64,000 nt of DNA from Athripsodes cinereus. Lineage: Eukaryota; Arthropoda; Insecta; Trichoptera; Leptoceridae. The notes below the pieces were generated by a model. It had not been told where the DNA came from. It was given only the letters and a program-made list of their open reading frames with translations, and ran no database searches. Within the stretch, counting starts at the first letter, position 1, and every line of letters starts with the position of its first letter. Both the position numbers and the translations under genes were made by a program. Below, piece by piece: positions 1 through 9,720 of this stretch. The stretch spans positions 16,438,713 through 16,502,712 of the forward strand of contig OX388309.1 in NCBI GenBank assembly GCA_947579605.1, read 5' to 3'.

Positions 1-518
1 GTGAATATATTCTAGGCTGTTTTGTTCATCTACACGTTTTCAGTAGAACTAAATGATAATAATTAATCAAAGAATTTACACAAAAAGAACTTTGTACAAT
101 AAATATTATGAAGCAAGTTAACACTATAGTGTTATTGGTATACAGTATTCACAAGATTAAACATTGAATTGTAATTGGCACTAAATTGAGATTTAAGAAT
201 ACCTTTGAATTCAGTTGAAGTGGAAATTGGGATCCTAAAATAACTTCAAGATTCCTGGTAAAGACAAATGTGCACAGTATATTCAGACATACTATTTATA
301 CATTGACATTGAATTTGTTTGTGTTGTGGTTTTAAATTAAAAAAATTAAATTCTGTAATTTTATTTTTAAATTTTAATATCTTTTATATAATTTCTATTA
401 CATTGTCTTTTAATATCATTGAGATTTGAGTGTGTTTGTGTTGTGTTTTCAATTTTATTGTTGTGGAAATTGTTTATGTATATGTATCATGTAATAAGGG
501 CTTTTTGCCGTAGAATGA
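1..518. other. AT-rich non-coding sequence
   Basis: No supportable gene. Only short AT-rich chance frames are present. The last ~60 bases before 519 (a GGGCTTTTTGCCG-like stretch) may be the 3' end of a retroposon because they run straight into an (AAAT)n tail. Confidence 0.5.
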
Positions 519-545
519 ATAAATAAATAAATAAATAAATAAATA
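519..545. repeat. (AAAT)n microsatellite, possible retroposon tail
   Basis: About seven AAAT units follow a GAATG word. Simple tails of this kind commonly mark the 3' ends of insect LINEs and SINEs, but no body could be assigned here. Confidence 0.6.
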
Positions 546-1446
546 CAAGATAGTTGAACTTATTTTTCTAATTAATATAAGAGCTTAAAGGTTAGTGTTA
601 GATTATAAACCAGTGGTTAAATAAAATTTATATTGTTTGCGTCAACACTAACATGATGTATTTTCAGAGTCTAAATTTGGGCTTTAATATGTTTAAATAT
701 TATATAATATACTAAACAAATTATTTGAATATTAATTTCTGTAGGTGGGCAATAAGAAACGAAAAGAACGCTTCTTTAACATAAATTACACATGTAGGCA
801 GTGGACTAGTAGTTATGCTTATTTAGGAACTTTTACAGATATCCTAGACTTGCCTAGCATCCATTTTTTAATAATATTTTTTTATTATTTTACAGATATA
901 TATAGTATTTCATCTACAGATTGCAGAGAGATTTTAAGTAGGGTTAGATTACATCTGGTGTTATTGTATACTACAGTACATTTATTTACAGTTATTTTAA
1001 TGTTTGAATGATGTAGGTAAGGTTAGGTCTAGTGTTTTTATGCTACAGTTTTGTGTACAATACAAATAATTAATATGAAACAACCAAACTTAAATCATTT
1101 CCCAGGTAAAGTACTGTATAATTGTATGAAAATGAGTTAGGGCCACTGGAGAAAAAGAATTATTGGAAAAAAATATAATAAATATTTTAATAAAATAATT
1201 TCAAGCATTAATTTAACAAACAGATTTTATTTATGACTGTTCCCTAATAAGTACCTATCACTTTTTTGTTTAGTAATAGTGAAGACATAAACAAAGCTAA
1301 GTTATTGTTACTGTGATATATGCCGGAGAATTTGCCAAAAAAGGCTTTCAATTGTGGAAACATTTCACTTAAAACTTGAAAAGATTTCCTAATGATTTTA
1401 CTAAATTAACATTGTATATGGATGGTGTATTGGATTTTACTATCTG
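546..1446. other. AT-rich non-coding sequence
   Basis: No gene recognised. A splice-acceptor-like TTTCTGTAG at about 744 opens an 88-codon frame. It has no recognisable domain, AT-biased content and no matching donor, so it is not called an exon. Confidence 0.45.
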
Positions 1447-1458
1447 AATTCAAGGGAA

Positions 1459-3192
1459 TGGGATTTCAAGGGATTTTACTATCTGAATGATGAATGTGTG
1501 TTACGGAGATGGAAGGAGTATTTCGAAGATCTGTTTGAATGTGATGGTACAAATGAGAATGAGTATGACGACATTGAAAGCAGTGTGAATGAAAACGATA
1601 TGATAAGACATGAATGAGATTATGAATGCATTATAAAAAGCGAAGTGCGGTAAAGCTGTAGGGTATGATTGTGTTGCCGTTGAGCTCATCAAGTCTGGTG
1701 GACCGGGGGCTCTCGCGTGGTGCTTGGAGCTTTTCAACGATTGTTGGAGAGAAGGCGTTACACCAGAGGATTGGAGGAGGGCTATCATCTGCCCCCTGAA
1801 CAAAGGGAAAGGCTCTAGACTTGAATGCGGGAGTTATCGGGCTATTAGCTTTCTGAGCTCAATAGGGAAATTGTATGGTAGAATTTTGATTGAGAGAGTA
1901 CGAAAGATAACTGAGTGTAAGATATGGGATGCACAAGGAGCGTTTTTGAATGGCAGAGGGTGCACCGATCAGATCTTCTCCCTGCGAATGGTTATAGAGA
2001 AGTTTCTGGGTAAACACCAGAAGCTTTTTTTGCGTTCGTGGATTTGGATAAAGCATATGATCGAGTGGACCGGGAAAGGTTGTGGCGCGTGTTGTCGGAG
2101 TATGGGGTGAGCAGCCGGTTTATCCGCGCAATCTCTTCACTTTACGTGGGAAGCTCCGCTTGCGTGAGGGTAAATAACACTCTCTCGGAGTGGTTTGTCC
2201 TCGCCAAGGTAGTGAAGCAAGGTTGTGTCATGTCTCCGTGGCTGTTCAACCTATTCTTCGACTACTTTATGCGACCTGCGAAAGAGATGGATGTTGGTGT
2301 CGAGCTGAATGGGTTTCGGGTGAATGCATTGATGTACGCAGATGATTTGGTGTTAATGGCTGAGAGTGAAAGGGACTTACAAGAGATTGTTACGTGTGTG
2401 TATGATAGTTGCAATTTGAATGGTTTGAAAATGAATGTTATGAAGACGAAAGTTCTAGTGTTTGAAAGAGAGAATGAAAAAACGATTTGCGAGATCAAAG
2501 TTGGTGACGAATGTTTGGAGCAAGTAAGTGAGTATGTATATTTGGGAAGTATGTTTGCGAGGGATGGAAGATGAGATAGGGACATTGAAAGAAGGAAAGT
2601 GGCCGGTGCTAGAGTAAACGGTGCACTTCGACCCATTGTCAGCAATGGCAATGTGTCGAACATGGCTAAAATGCTGGTGCACAATACCATTCTGGTACCG
2701 TCACTTACGTATGCAAGCGAGACATGGACGTGGTTGAAAAAGGACGAAAGTGGAATAAATGCAGTAGAGATGCGATCGTTGAGAAGAATGGTTGGTAAAA
2801 CGCTGCGTGATAGAGTGAAGAATGAGGATATTAGAAGAATGAGCGGATGCAAGAAGAGTGTTGTGGAAAGAATGCGCGTGAATAAACTACGGTGGTTTGG
2901 GCATGTTGAACGAATGAACAAGGTAAGAGTGACAAAGAGGATATACTTATCTGAAAGAAAGGGTGTGAGGAAACGCGGGCGTCCGAGAACCACGTGGCTT
3001 GATCACGTGGATCAAATTCTCAAGGACGGCCGCGTGTTGAGTAAGAGGAACCGACGTGCGTGTATGTGAAACTGTATGAATGTGGAGGAAGCGAAGGAAG
3101 TGTGTAAAGATAGATCTGTTTGGCGTTCCGTTCTCTCTGCCTATCCCACTTGGGACACGACGTGAGGGTATAGTATAGTAGTAGTATAGTAT
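1459..3192 (+). mobile_element. LINE-A: 5'-truncated RTE-like non-LTR retrotransposon
   Basis: A 1.7-kb retrotransposon copy encoding reverse-transcriptase remnants and ending in a GTATAGTATAGTAG tail. The 12-bp word AATTCAAGGGAA flanks it at 1447-1458 and 3193-3204, which fits a target-site duplication. At the 5' junction a 17-bp host segment (1432-1448) is repeated at 1471-1487, so the insertion was accompanied by local copying. The protein resembles RTE-type insect LINEs (RWKEYFEDLF, KGKGS, FVDLDKAYDRV, QGCVMSPWLFN, YADD, RWFGHVERM), but the exact clade was not tested. Related pieces lie at 43800-44330 and 46247-46337. Its 3' end resembles that of the SINE-A family. Confidence 0.85.
1486..3165 (+). 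pseudogene. LINE-A reverse transcriptase, broken
   Basis: The frame starting at 1486 encodes an RWKEYFEDLF motif and stops at TGA 1615-1617. A KNGKAAGYDG-like motif (KCGKAVGYDC) follows a further in-frame TAA. The fingers/palm region (EDW, KGKGS, GRGCTDQ) is open from 1724 to about 2030. A 1-nt frameshift in a T-rich run near 2028-2034 then shifts the frame to DLDKAYDRV. The catalytic YADD is at 2335-2346. In-frame TGA codons at 2572-2574 and 3067-3069 interrupt the thumb and C-terminal part (RWFGHVERM, GRPRTTW), and the natural end is TGA 3163-3165. With at least five breaks it cannot make a functional polymerase. No endonuclease domain is present, so the copy is 5' truncated. Confidence 0.85.
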
Positions 3193-3239
3193 AATTCAAG
3201 GGAAAAATTTTAAAGAAGCAATATATCCAACATCATAAA

Positions 3240-3506
3240 GTTGAATGTTTGCGATATTTAGGGTACGTTGAGAGAAGGAAGCCGGAGAACCTGAGAAGAG
3301 TAATTATAACTGGGGCTGAAGTGAGGCGCGGAAAGGGCAGAGTACCAGCAAGATGAAACAACCAAATTAAGGAGGCCATACAGAGATCACTACACGGGGC
3401 CTTGCACATGGTGGAAGATCTATCAAGGAGGAAACAGTCTTCAGAGCGAGGGATGATGGTCACGATCCTCAGAATTGAGGAATCAACGTAAATGGTGATG
3501 ATGATA
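3240..3506 (+). mobile_element. LINE-C 3' fragment with GAT-type tail
   Basis: The + strand conceptually reads RYLGYVERRKPENL, then RGKGRVPAR and a degenerate NQIKEA / HGALHMVEDLSRRK stretch. This is the usual C-terminal layout of RTE-like insect LINEs (FGHVxRR, RGRPxxRWxDQIKEA). One in-frame stop lies just after PAR. The element ends in a short TGATGATGAT tail. It was deposited immediately downstream of LINE-A. The reverse-transcriptase core is absent. Confidence 0.65.
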
Positions 3507-3602
3507 AAGTTGAAGACTAACAATATGTAAGAATTGAGAAAAAAGAAGTCTATTTTTGTAAACTGTAAGAAGTTAATTACCAAACAAATTCTATTAAAAG
3601 CA

Positions 3603-3916
3603 AATCTATGAGAAACCTAATACAATGCAACAAATCCCAATATAAATCATCTGTATCATTTTGTGCACGTAGATCTGATAAGAAATTCTCAATGCCTATC
3701 CTACTAGACATAATATATGATGCAATTATTTAAAATAGTGTTTATATGTAAGGAATAAAAATCTATGAGAAACCTAATACAATGCAACAAATCCCAATAT
3801 AAATCATCTGTATCATTTTGTGCACGTAGATCTGATAAGAAATTCTCAATGCTTATCCTACTAGACATAATATATGATGCAATTATTTAAAATAGTGTTT
3901 ATAGGTAAGGAATAAA
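3603..3916. repeat. Tandem duplication, two 157-bp units
   Basis: Unit 1 is 3603-3759 and unit 2 is 3760-3916. By eye they differ at two positions (GCCTATCC/GCTTATCC and TATATGTAAGG/TATAGGTAAGG), about 99% identity. The unit is AT-rich, has no coding potential and occurs nowhere else in the window. The duplication is young, or an assembly duplication. Confidence 0.9.
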
Positions 3917-4124
3917 AAAACTAAACATAATTATATGAAAACATTCCAAAAATATGAATGTAGTAAATTATATTGACATCACTATGAATTATTCTGTAGG
4001 TAACTTTGTAAATAACTTGAATTCTTGAAATCCTGAATTGGATTGGATTGGGCTTATTTGGGCTCACCATCTCTTTATTATTATTTACTATATGAATGAA
4101 TGTTATAATGGGAATGTAATGTAC

Positions 4125-4262
4125 CTGTGAGAATATGTGGTGTGGGAGGTTAGCCTCATTGTGGGACTGCTGCGACGGAGTCCTGCTGGCCCGATGATTT
4201 TCTGGAGATTCTTTGGAGATGTTCTTAAAAGTGTTACTTGACTGATGCATTTCATCGCTCAT
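4125..4262 (-). CDS. Possible first coding exon of an unidentified gene (46 codons)
   Basis: The - strand reads an ATG at 4262-4260 and 46 codons of polar, S/N/H-rich sequence (starts MSDEMHQSSN, ends HHIFSQ). It ends exactly at a splice-donor-like CAG|GTACAT (intron begins at 4124), a phase 0 boundary. The base composition is less AT-rich than the surroundings and the residues resemble a disordered N-terminus rather than AT-driven noise. No domain is recognised. No following exon was found toward coordinate 1, where TE insertions dominate, so the gene would continue off the left edge. A chance frame is quite possible. Confidence 0.3.
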
Positions 4263-6305
4263 TATATTTAAGCAAATAAATAACACAATAAAGACACACT
4301 CCACACAGAGTAACACTACAACAAATGATTCGCACTCAGGACTTAAATCATATCACAATGAGTAAGAAGTTACTAGTTAATTATAACTCTTATTTACAAA
4401 TATGTCTGCTGTGTCTTGGATTTTAGAGATATTCTTATCTTCATTGATTATTTCAAAATATTTAGGTCTTGTTGTTGATTTAACAAATTCAAGTATATGT
4501 GAATTTGGTTTAAGTATTTCTGAAATGAAAAAGGAGAGACAACATTATGGTAGTGGATAATACATACAAACTAATTTATTGATGTACATAATACATTTTT
4601 GTAAGCAATATTTGCTAAGCAAATGATGGCAGTTTAGTATAGAAACCATTTTCATAAGTTCAAAAAAAATATATTAATAGTATTTCTATAGATAATATTG
4701 ATACTGCCACTGATTTTGGTACCATGAAGAGATGTGGCCTTCAGTCAATGACAACAGTATAGTGTGTTGTGTAGGTACAGAAAACTATTGATTGGAAACA
4801 AACTACCCTTTTAGAAAGTAAACTGTTACACACTCATGTGTACATTCGATACTTTTCAATACTTATAACAACCAATTATTATGTAAATGTCACAATTAAC
4901 TACACGCGCTATACTCGATATTAAATCATATAAACACACAAGGAACTGTCAACTCTAGGACCTTGCTTATGAAAAAACTGAGAATGATTGTTTAATACGT
5001 ATAACAGGAGAAGCTCGTGTTTAATAAAACAGTTGTGAAAATCGTCATCCACTAATGCAGGGAACGATAAATGACAAATCAGAGCTTGACTACTAAAAAT
5101 TTTAGGCATAACGTTGTTCTACTAACGAGCGTGGCGAACTTTCGCCTAAAAAATGTTTAGAAACAAACATAAGATGTAGGCGATCGAGTATACCGTGACT
5201 TCTACAACTAAAATTAAGGGATAAGGTCATTTTTTTACAAAAACCAACTGTTACCTGGCTCTCCATCAAATTATATTAGTTGCCAAATATTTCGCAACAC
5301 CGCAATAACGCGATTGATATATCACACACATCTTTTATCAAATTTTCGAAAAAACACCGAATCTACTCTCGAGATTTTTAAAGTAACTCTTACGCAGAAG
5401 AAAGATATTTGACGGTCATGAACAAGTACAAGACCATGTCGTATGAAACATTCGCAAGCAAAAACATCGGGCACGTTCTATTTTGATAAGTAGTGGTGGA
5501 AAGAAACCGAAATACAGAACTAGGAACTAGCAAATCCGCCATAGATTTCTCCTAATAACCATAGACAAAATTACCATGTACGTATCTATGGACTAATAAT
5601 CAGCTGTCACCGGTAAACGAAGTAAACGTATAAAGGGGTATTCACACTTTCCTCCAAAACGAATAGGTATGAATAAATTTGAAATTTTAGGAATAATATC
5701 CATTGTGAATATTGTGATCACTAGCAATATTACTACCCGAAATAATTTTGATGAAAGGTTCTTTCACTGACATGACCATAAATAAGATGTTTTATCCAAT
5801 TATTTGTATTATTATTATTATTTTAAATATTTATTTAATTAATATAATTAACAAATTTAGGAACAAAATTATGCGTGGTATTTTGTTTATTATTTTAATT
5901 ACTGACAATAAGACGATTTTTACTAGGATCAGTTACGTATTCAGAAAAAATCAAGGGGTAGACGCAAAAATTATACACATATTATACACGACAATGCCAT
6001 TTTATCTAGACTGCGATTATACCCATACACAAAACAATATCGTCAATAGGTCCCTCAAGGGGGGGGGCTCGCGCCCTCCATCTGTATCCGCCACTGACAA
6101 GGATCATTACAGCTAGGGTTGCCACATTTTTTATTTGCAGTTAAAGTATGGTTACGATAGGCAAGAAAAAAAGTACATAGTATCAAAATAAAGCACAATT
6201 TATTTTTCTTTATTTATTATGTTTAAAAACATATTTGTTATTGCTTTTTGCAGTTTGTATCAAATTAGTAGGTATCTCTACTAAACAATTGCACAGCATC
6301 TATAC
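4263..6305. other. Non-coding region, possible upstream/promoter DNA of a - strand gene
   Basis: No gene recognised. 4263-4330 could be the leader of the weak exon at 4125-4262. From about 5100 to 5650 CpG and G+C are somewhat higher than in neighbouring DNA, but no initiator or donor is convincing. At 6060-6096 the - strand carries CAGTGGCGGATACAG followed by a G/C-rich run, a typical-looking DNA-transposon terminus whose partner end was not found. A 122-codon frame at 5748-6116 is AT-rich noise running into this terminus. Confidence 0.35.
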
Positions 6306-6665
6306 CAGAGATGCACAGACTTATAGGGAACAGGGGCCATTCGGGAAGATTATGAGCCAATGACGGGCCGCTATAAGAAAGTTAGTACTAAAAGTTTTAA
6401 TTTGTAGAAATGCTCACACATTACAATTTCTAACCCCCCCCATCACCGAATTTTCAAAATGGTATAGGAATTTGAAATATTTCAAAAACTCCTCGGTTTT
6501 CTTAAAAAATATTTTCTCGCAGTACCTTTTTCTACAATGTACCGGGTATTTGTACCGACTATTGTTTTGTCAATACCGGATACTAAAAATGTTACGTATT
6601 TGAATTTCTACCCCCCCGTCGCCGAATTTCCAAAATGGTATTGGAATTTGACATATTTTAAAAAT

Positions 6666-7737
6666 CATCATCATCATCATCATCGCCCTCAACGCTCCTC
6701 TCGGGAGCACAGGGCAGAAACCAGCCTCCTCCATTCAGAGCGTCTCTGTGCCAATTGCGTCACCTCTTCCCACGACATTCCTTGCGCTCTGATATCGTTG
6801 TCATAGGAACGGTGTATTGTGAAAGAGGGACGCCCGGGCCGACGGAACCCCTGCGGACGGAAAAACAGTGCTCTTTTTGGCCAACTATCATTGGGCATTC
6901 TCAAAACATGTCCCAGCCAGGACCATCGTCTCTCTTGTATTACGGAGATTACAGGTCTCTGCTGGGTGCGCCGGCGCACAGCATCATTTGTAACATGTTC
7001 ATACCATCTGACATCCAAAATCCTTCTAAGACACTTGTTTTCAAAGCTTAGTATCTTCCGCTCTTGAGCCTTGGTTAAGTGCCAAGACTCGCAGCCATAT
7101 AGAAGGATTGGGATGATGCACGCATTGAACAAGCGACATTTTGTCCTGATGCTGAGTCCAGACGCCTTCCAAACTTTGTTCATGTTGTTGAAAGCCCCGC
7201 TAGCTGCTCCTATGCGGATTGGTAATTCCGACCGGAGATCACCCTCTGGCGTTATGGTTGCTCCCAGGTACCTGAATTTACTAACCTGAGATATTTGGGA
7301 ATTGCCAACCATTAGTGGGGTGTGAGTACTCGTGCATGTACTATTACATATGTACTCCGTTTTACCAGCGTTGATACGAAGGCCAAGGCGCAAGGAATTT
7401 TCATAAAGAGCATTAGCGTTGCACTGTAATCCGTCCACAGATGTATCAAAAAGGGCTAGATCATCCGCATATTCAAGATCATGCAGCACTCCCACAGACG
7501 TCTCACTGTTTTCACGCTGTGATAAAGGCACACCGCCAGGGCCCAGAATAGATTTTCTGAGCAGGTAGTCCATAATTATGGCAAAGATAAAAGGTGCCAA
7601 TATACAGCCCTGCCGGACTCCAGTGGTGATCCTGAAGGTGTCAGTTGGACCACTTGATGTTCTGACAGAACATTCAGAGTCCATATGCAGGGCTTTGATC
7701 ATGGTTACCACCTTGGGCGGGATGCCATACGCTCCAT
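6666..7737 (-). mobile_element. LINE-B: 5'-truncated non-LTR retrotransposon, best copy
   Basis: Read on the - strand, this is a 1.07-kb LINE 3' part ending in an (ATG)n/(GAT)n tail at 6666-6685. It sits inside the hAT MITE: host sequence resumes as TTTTCTTAAA on the right, and a few host bases appear lost at the junction. Further copies of the same 3' end lie at 7969-8150, 8175-8416, 32462-32890 and, very diverged, 35748-35900. High similarity among the first four suggests recent activity. Confidence 0.85.
6689..7711 (-). pseudogene. LINE-B reverse transcriptase C-terminal half, uninterrupted
   Basis: A 340-codon frame without stops. The 5' limit is element truncation, and the frame stays open a few codons beyond the first Met (YGIPPKVV). 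Visible features in order are TTGVRQGCILAPFIFAIIMDYLL (RT motif 4 region), LEYADDLALF (catalytic YADD in RT motif 5), LRINAGKTEYI (motif 6), FRYLGATI (motif 7), YGCESWHL thumb region, WSWLGHVLRM and GRPSFT, then a charged C-terminus ending REER. The first catalytic Asp motif and the endonuclease are missing because of truncation, so the product cannot be an active enzyme despite the clean frame. RTE-like by general layout; clade not tested. Confidence 0.8.
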
Positions 7738-7968
7738 AGTTTTCTTAAAGAATCTACTGGAATTATTAAGTATCCGGTACTTTTACCAAATACCCGATAC
7801 TTATCACTGATATTTTTTTAAATTATATAATTTGCTGGCGGGCCGCGGTTTGTGCATCGCTGATCTATACAGTCTATATTAAAATTAAAGTAAAATGAAT
7901 AATTCATTTTTTATCAAATTCAGAGACGCTTTGCACCAATCGATAAATTTCGTTTAACGAAAAAAAAT

Positions 7969-8150
7969 CATTCATCGCCCTCAACGCTCCTCTCGGGAGC
8001 ACAGGGCAGAAACCAGCCTTCTCCATTCAGATCGTCTCTGCGCCAATTGCGTTACCTCTTTCCACGACATTTCTTGCGCTCTGATATCGTTGTCATAGGA
8101 ACGGTGTATTGTGAAAGAGGGACGCCCGGGCCGACGGAACCCTTGTGGAC
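7969..8150 (-). mobile_element. LINE-B 3' fragment, copy 2
   Basis: Nearly the same sequence as the 3' end at 6670-6865, on the - strand. It is flanked by ACGAAAAAA-type words (about 7957-7967 and 8149-8157) that fit a target-site duplication. Only the terminal ~60 codons are represented. Confidence 0.8.
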
Positions 8151-8174
8151 GAAAAAATACTTAGAAAGAAGAAT

Positions 8175-8416
8175 CATCATCATCATCGCCCTCAACGCTC
8201 CTCTCGGGAGCACAGGGCAGAAACCAGCCTCCTCCATTCAGAGCGTCTCTGTGCCAATTGCGTCACCTCTTCCCACGACATTCCTTGCGCTCTGATATCG
8301 TTGTCATAGGAACGGTGTATTGTGAAAGAGGGACGCCCGGGCCGACGGAACCCCTGCGGACGGAAAAACAGTGCTCTTTTTGGCCAACTATCATTAGGCA
8401 TTCTCAAAACATGTCA
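8175..8416 (-). mobile_element. LINE-B 3' fragment, copy 3
   Basis: Another - strand 3' end starting with an ATC/GAT tail and reaching the LRMPNDSW codons. A 12-bp duplication AGAAAGAAGAAT flanks it at 8163-8174 and 8420-8431, so it is a separate insertion and not a tandem copy of its neighbour. Confidence 0.8.
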
Positions 8417-9071
8417 CAAAGAAAGAAGAATACTAACGAAAAAATACTTAGGACTAAACTTTTCAAAATCCCAAAGAAATCAAATCATGCGAAATAAAGT
8501 ATTTTTTGTACTTTATTGTTCTCATAAAGTATAGAGTACAATTACCTGAAATAAAGTACAATACTTAAGAGATAATCTTGAACGATATCCAAACGACAAC
8601 ACAATTACAATATATTATTATGTATCTTCAATTTTTCTTCTATTAAAGATATCAATTTCAAAATTTCTATTCAAACATTTGAATAGCCTTTCCTACTAGG
8701 GAATGCAATCTCGATCTCGCGAGATCTCGAGTAATTTTTCAAGATTTAATCTCGAAGCTAGGTAATCTCGTTTTTAAAATATCGTTCGAGATCTCGACCA
8801 AATCAATCGAGATCGAGATTGAGCATGAAAAATGTACTTATTATTAAAATATTGTTTTATTAGCTTTCTCCAAATTTGATAGCTTACTTCACTAATTACT
8901 ATTTAAACATTGGATAGTTAACCAAGTGAAATAATAGTCTGAGAACAATTCAAGCTATGTGTACGAGTATATGGACGTAATTACAAGTAAATTGAATCGA
9001 GTGCTAAGCTTGAGGAAGATTTGTTAAGGTCGGTAGAAAAAGATGGACAGCTTAATATAGAATCCTGCGGC

Positions 9072-9282
9072 AGGGCTACTCTTGACACAATCTAAATACG
9101 ATCTTAATCTAGTCTTGATCTTGATCATACGACGCACGAAGGGACTATTGTCAAAAATACGCGCATACCGATCACGCGGTAGCGGTAGCGTGGTGTTTTT
9201 GGCCAATAGTCACTTCGTACGTCGTATGATCAAGATCAAGACTAGATTAAGATCGTGTAAAGATTTTGTCAAGAGTAACCCT
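9072..9282. mobile_element. MITE with ~90-bp inverted repeats
   Basis: The arms are about 9072-9165 and 9180-9282. They share ACTCTTGACA, ATCTTAATCTAGTCTTGATC, CATACGACG and CGAAG in inverted order and leave a short centre, so the whole element is close to a long hairpin. It lies immediately 5' of, and apparently within, the hAT transposase remnant. A related single-arm sequence is at 36555-36640. Confidence 0.75.
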
Positions 9283-9535
9283 ACAGATGGAGATGATGGA
9301 AGTGATGAAGAGGATGACGATGACTATGGATTTCGTTTTTCATTTCCATTAAGGCAAGTAGATTTGGCTTTGGAACATCGATTAATTATATCGAAATTTA
9401 GAAAACTCGTCAAGATTTTTAAGAACTCGCCGGCAAAGAATAATGTCCTACAGCCTTTTATCTAGGATGAAATAGGAAAACCCCTCCAACTGACAATAGG
9501 CTGTAAAACTCGCTGGTCAAGTCTAAAGTGCGAAC
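9283..9535 (+). pseudogene. hAT transposase fragment
   Basis: The + frame starts with an acidic D/E-rich linker, then reads RKLVKIFKNSPAKNNVLQPF, a TAG stop at 9463-9465, and in the same frame DEIGKPLQLTIGCKTRWSSL. The pair 'KLVKxFxxSPxKNxxLQ' and 'xLxxxCKTRWxS' is characteristic of hAT transposases just before the RNase-H-like core. The stop probably replaced a Gln codon. The catalytic region was not found further downstream, so this is a dead fragment. It belongs to the element bounded at 8697 and 12325. Confidence 0.7.
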
Positions 9536-9581
9536 ATGATTGATTGAGTTGTACCTACGTATAGATATCTTTTCTAATGTG

Positions 9582-9720
9582 TCCATTACATTCCCCAAAT
9601 TTCAGTGCACTAAATGTTGTAGCTTGCTGAGTTTGTATAGTGTAAACGCATATCTGCATTTACAAACTCACTCAGCATGCTAAGATATTTAGTAAACTAA
9701 AATTTGGAGAGTATAATGGA
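9582..9720. repeat. Short inverted-repeat MITE
   Basis: Imperfect ~65-bp arms: TCCATTACATTCCCCAAATT on the left pairs with the TCCATTATACTCTCCAAATT read inward from 9720, and both contain an (A/T)GC(T/A)TGCTGAG core. It is inserted in the decayed hAT interior. Confidence 0.6.

Larger units (their letters stand above)
6306..7862. mobile_element. Non-autonomous hAT element (MITE) containing a nested LINE
   Basis: The ends are inverted: CAGAGATGCACAGAC on the left and, read inward from the right, CAGCGATGCACAAAC (13 of 15 match). A perfect 8-bp duplication ATCTATAC flanks it at 6298-6305 and 7863-7870, as expected for hAT transposition. Without the nested LINE (6666-7737) it is about 480 bp and encodes nothing. 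Internally, a segment with CCCCCC, AAAATGGTAT and TTTTCTTAAA is present twice (about 6422-6595 and 6605-7800), so it holds an internal duplication. The same internal sequence occurs inverted in 13195-13670. Confidence 0.85.

Noticed and set aside
745..1011. 88-codon + frame after an acceptor-like TTTCTGTAG
   Set aside because: No domain, no plausible donor or partner exon, and AT-driven composition; a chance acceptor is common in such DNA.
5748..6116. 122-codon + frame
   Set aside because: Isoleucine/asparagine-rich AT noise that runs into a transposon-like terminus.
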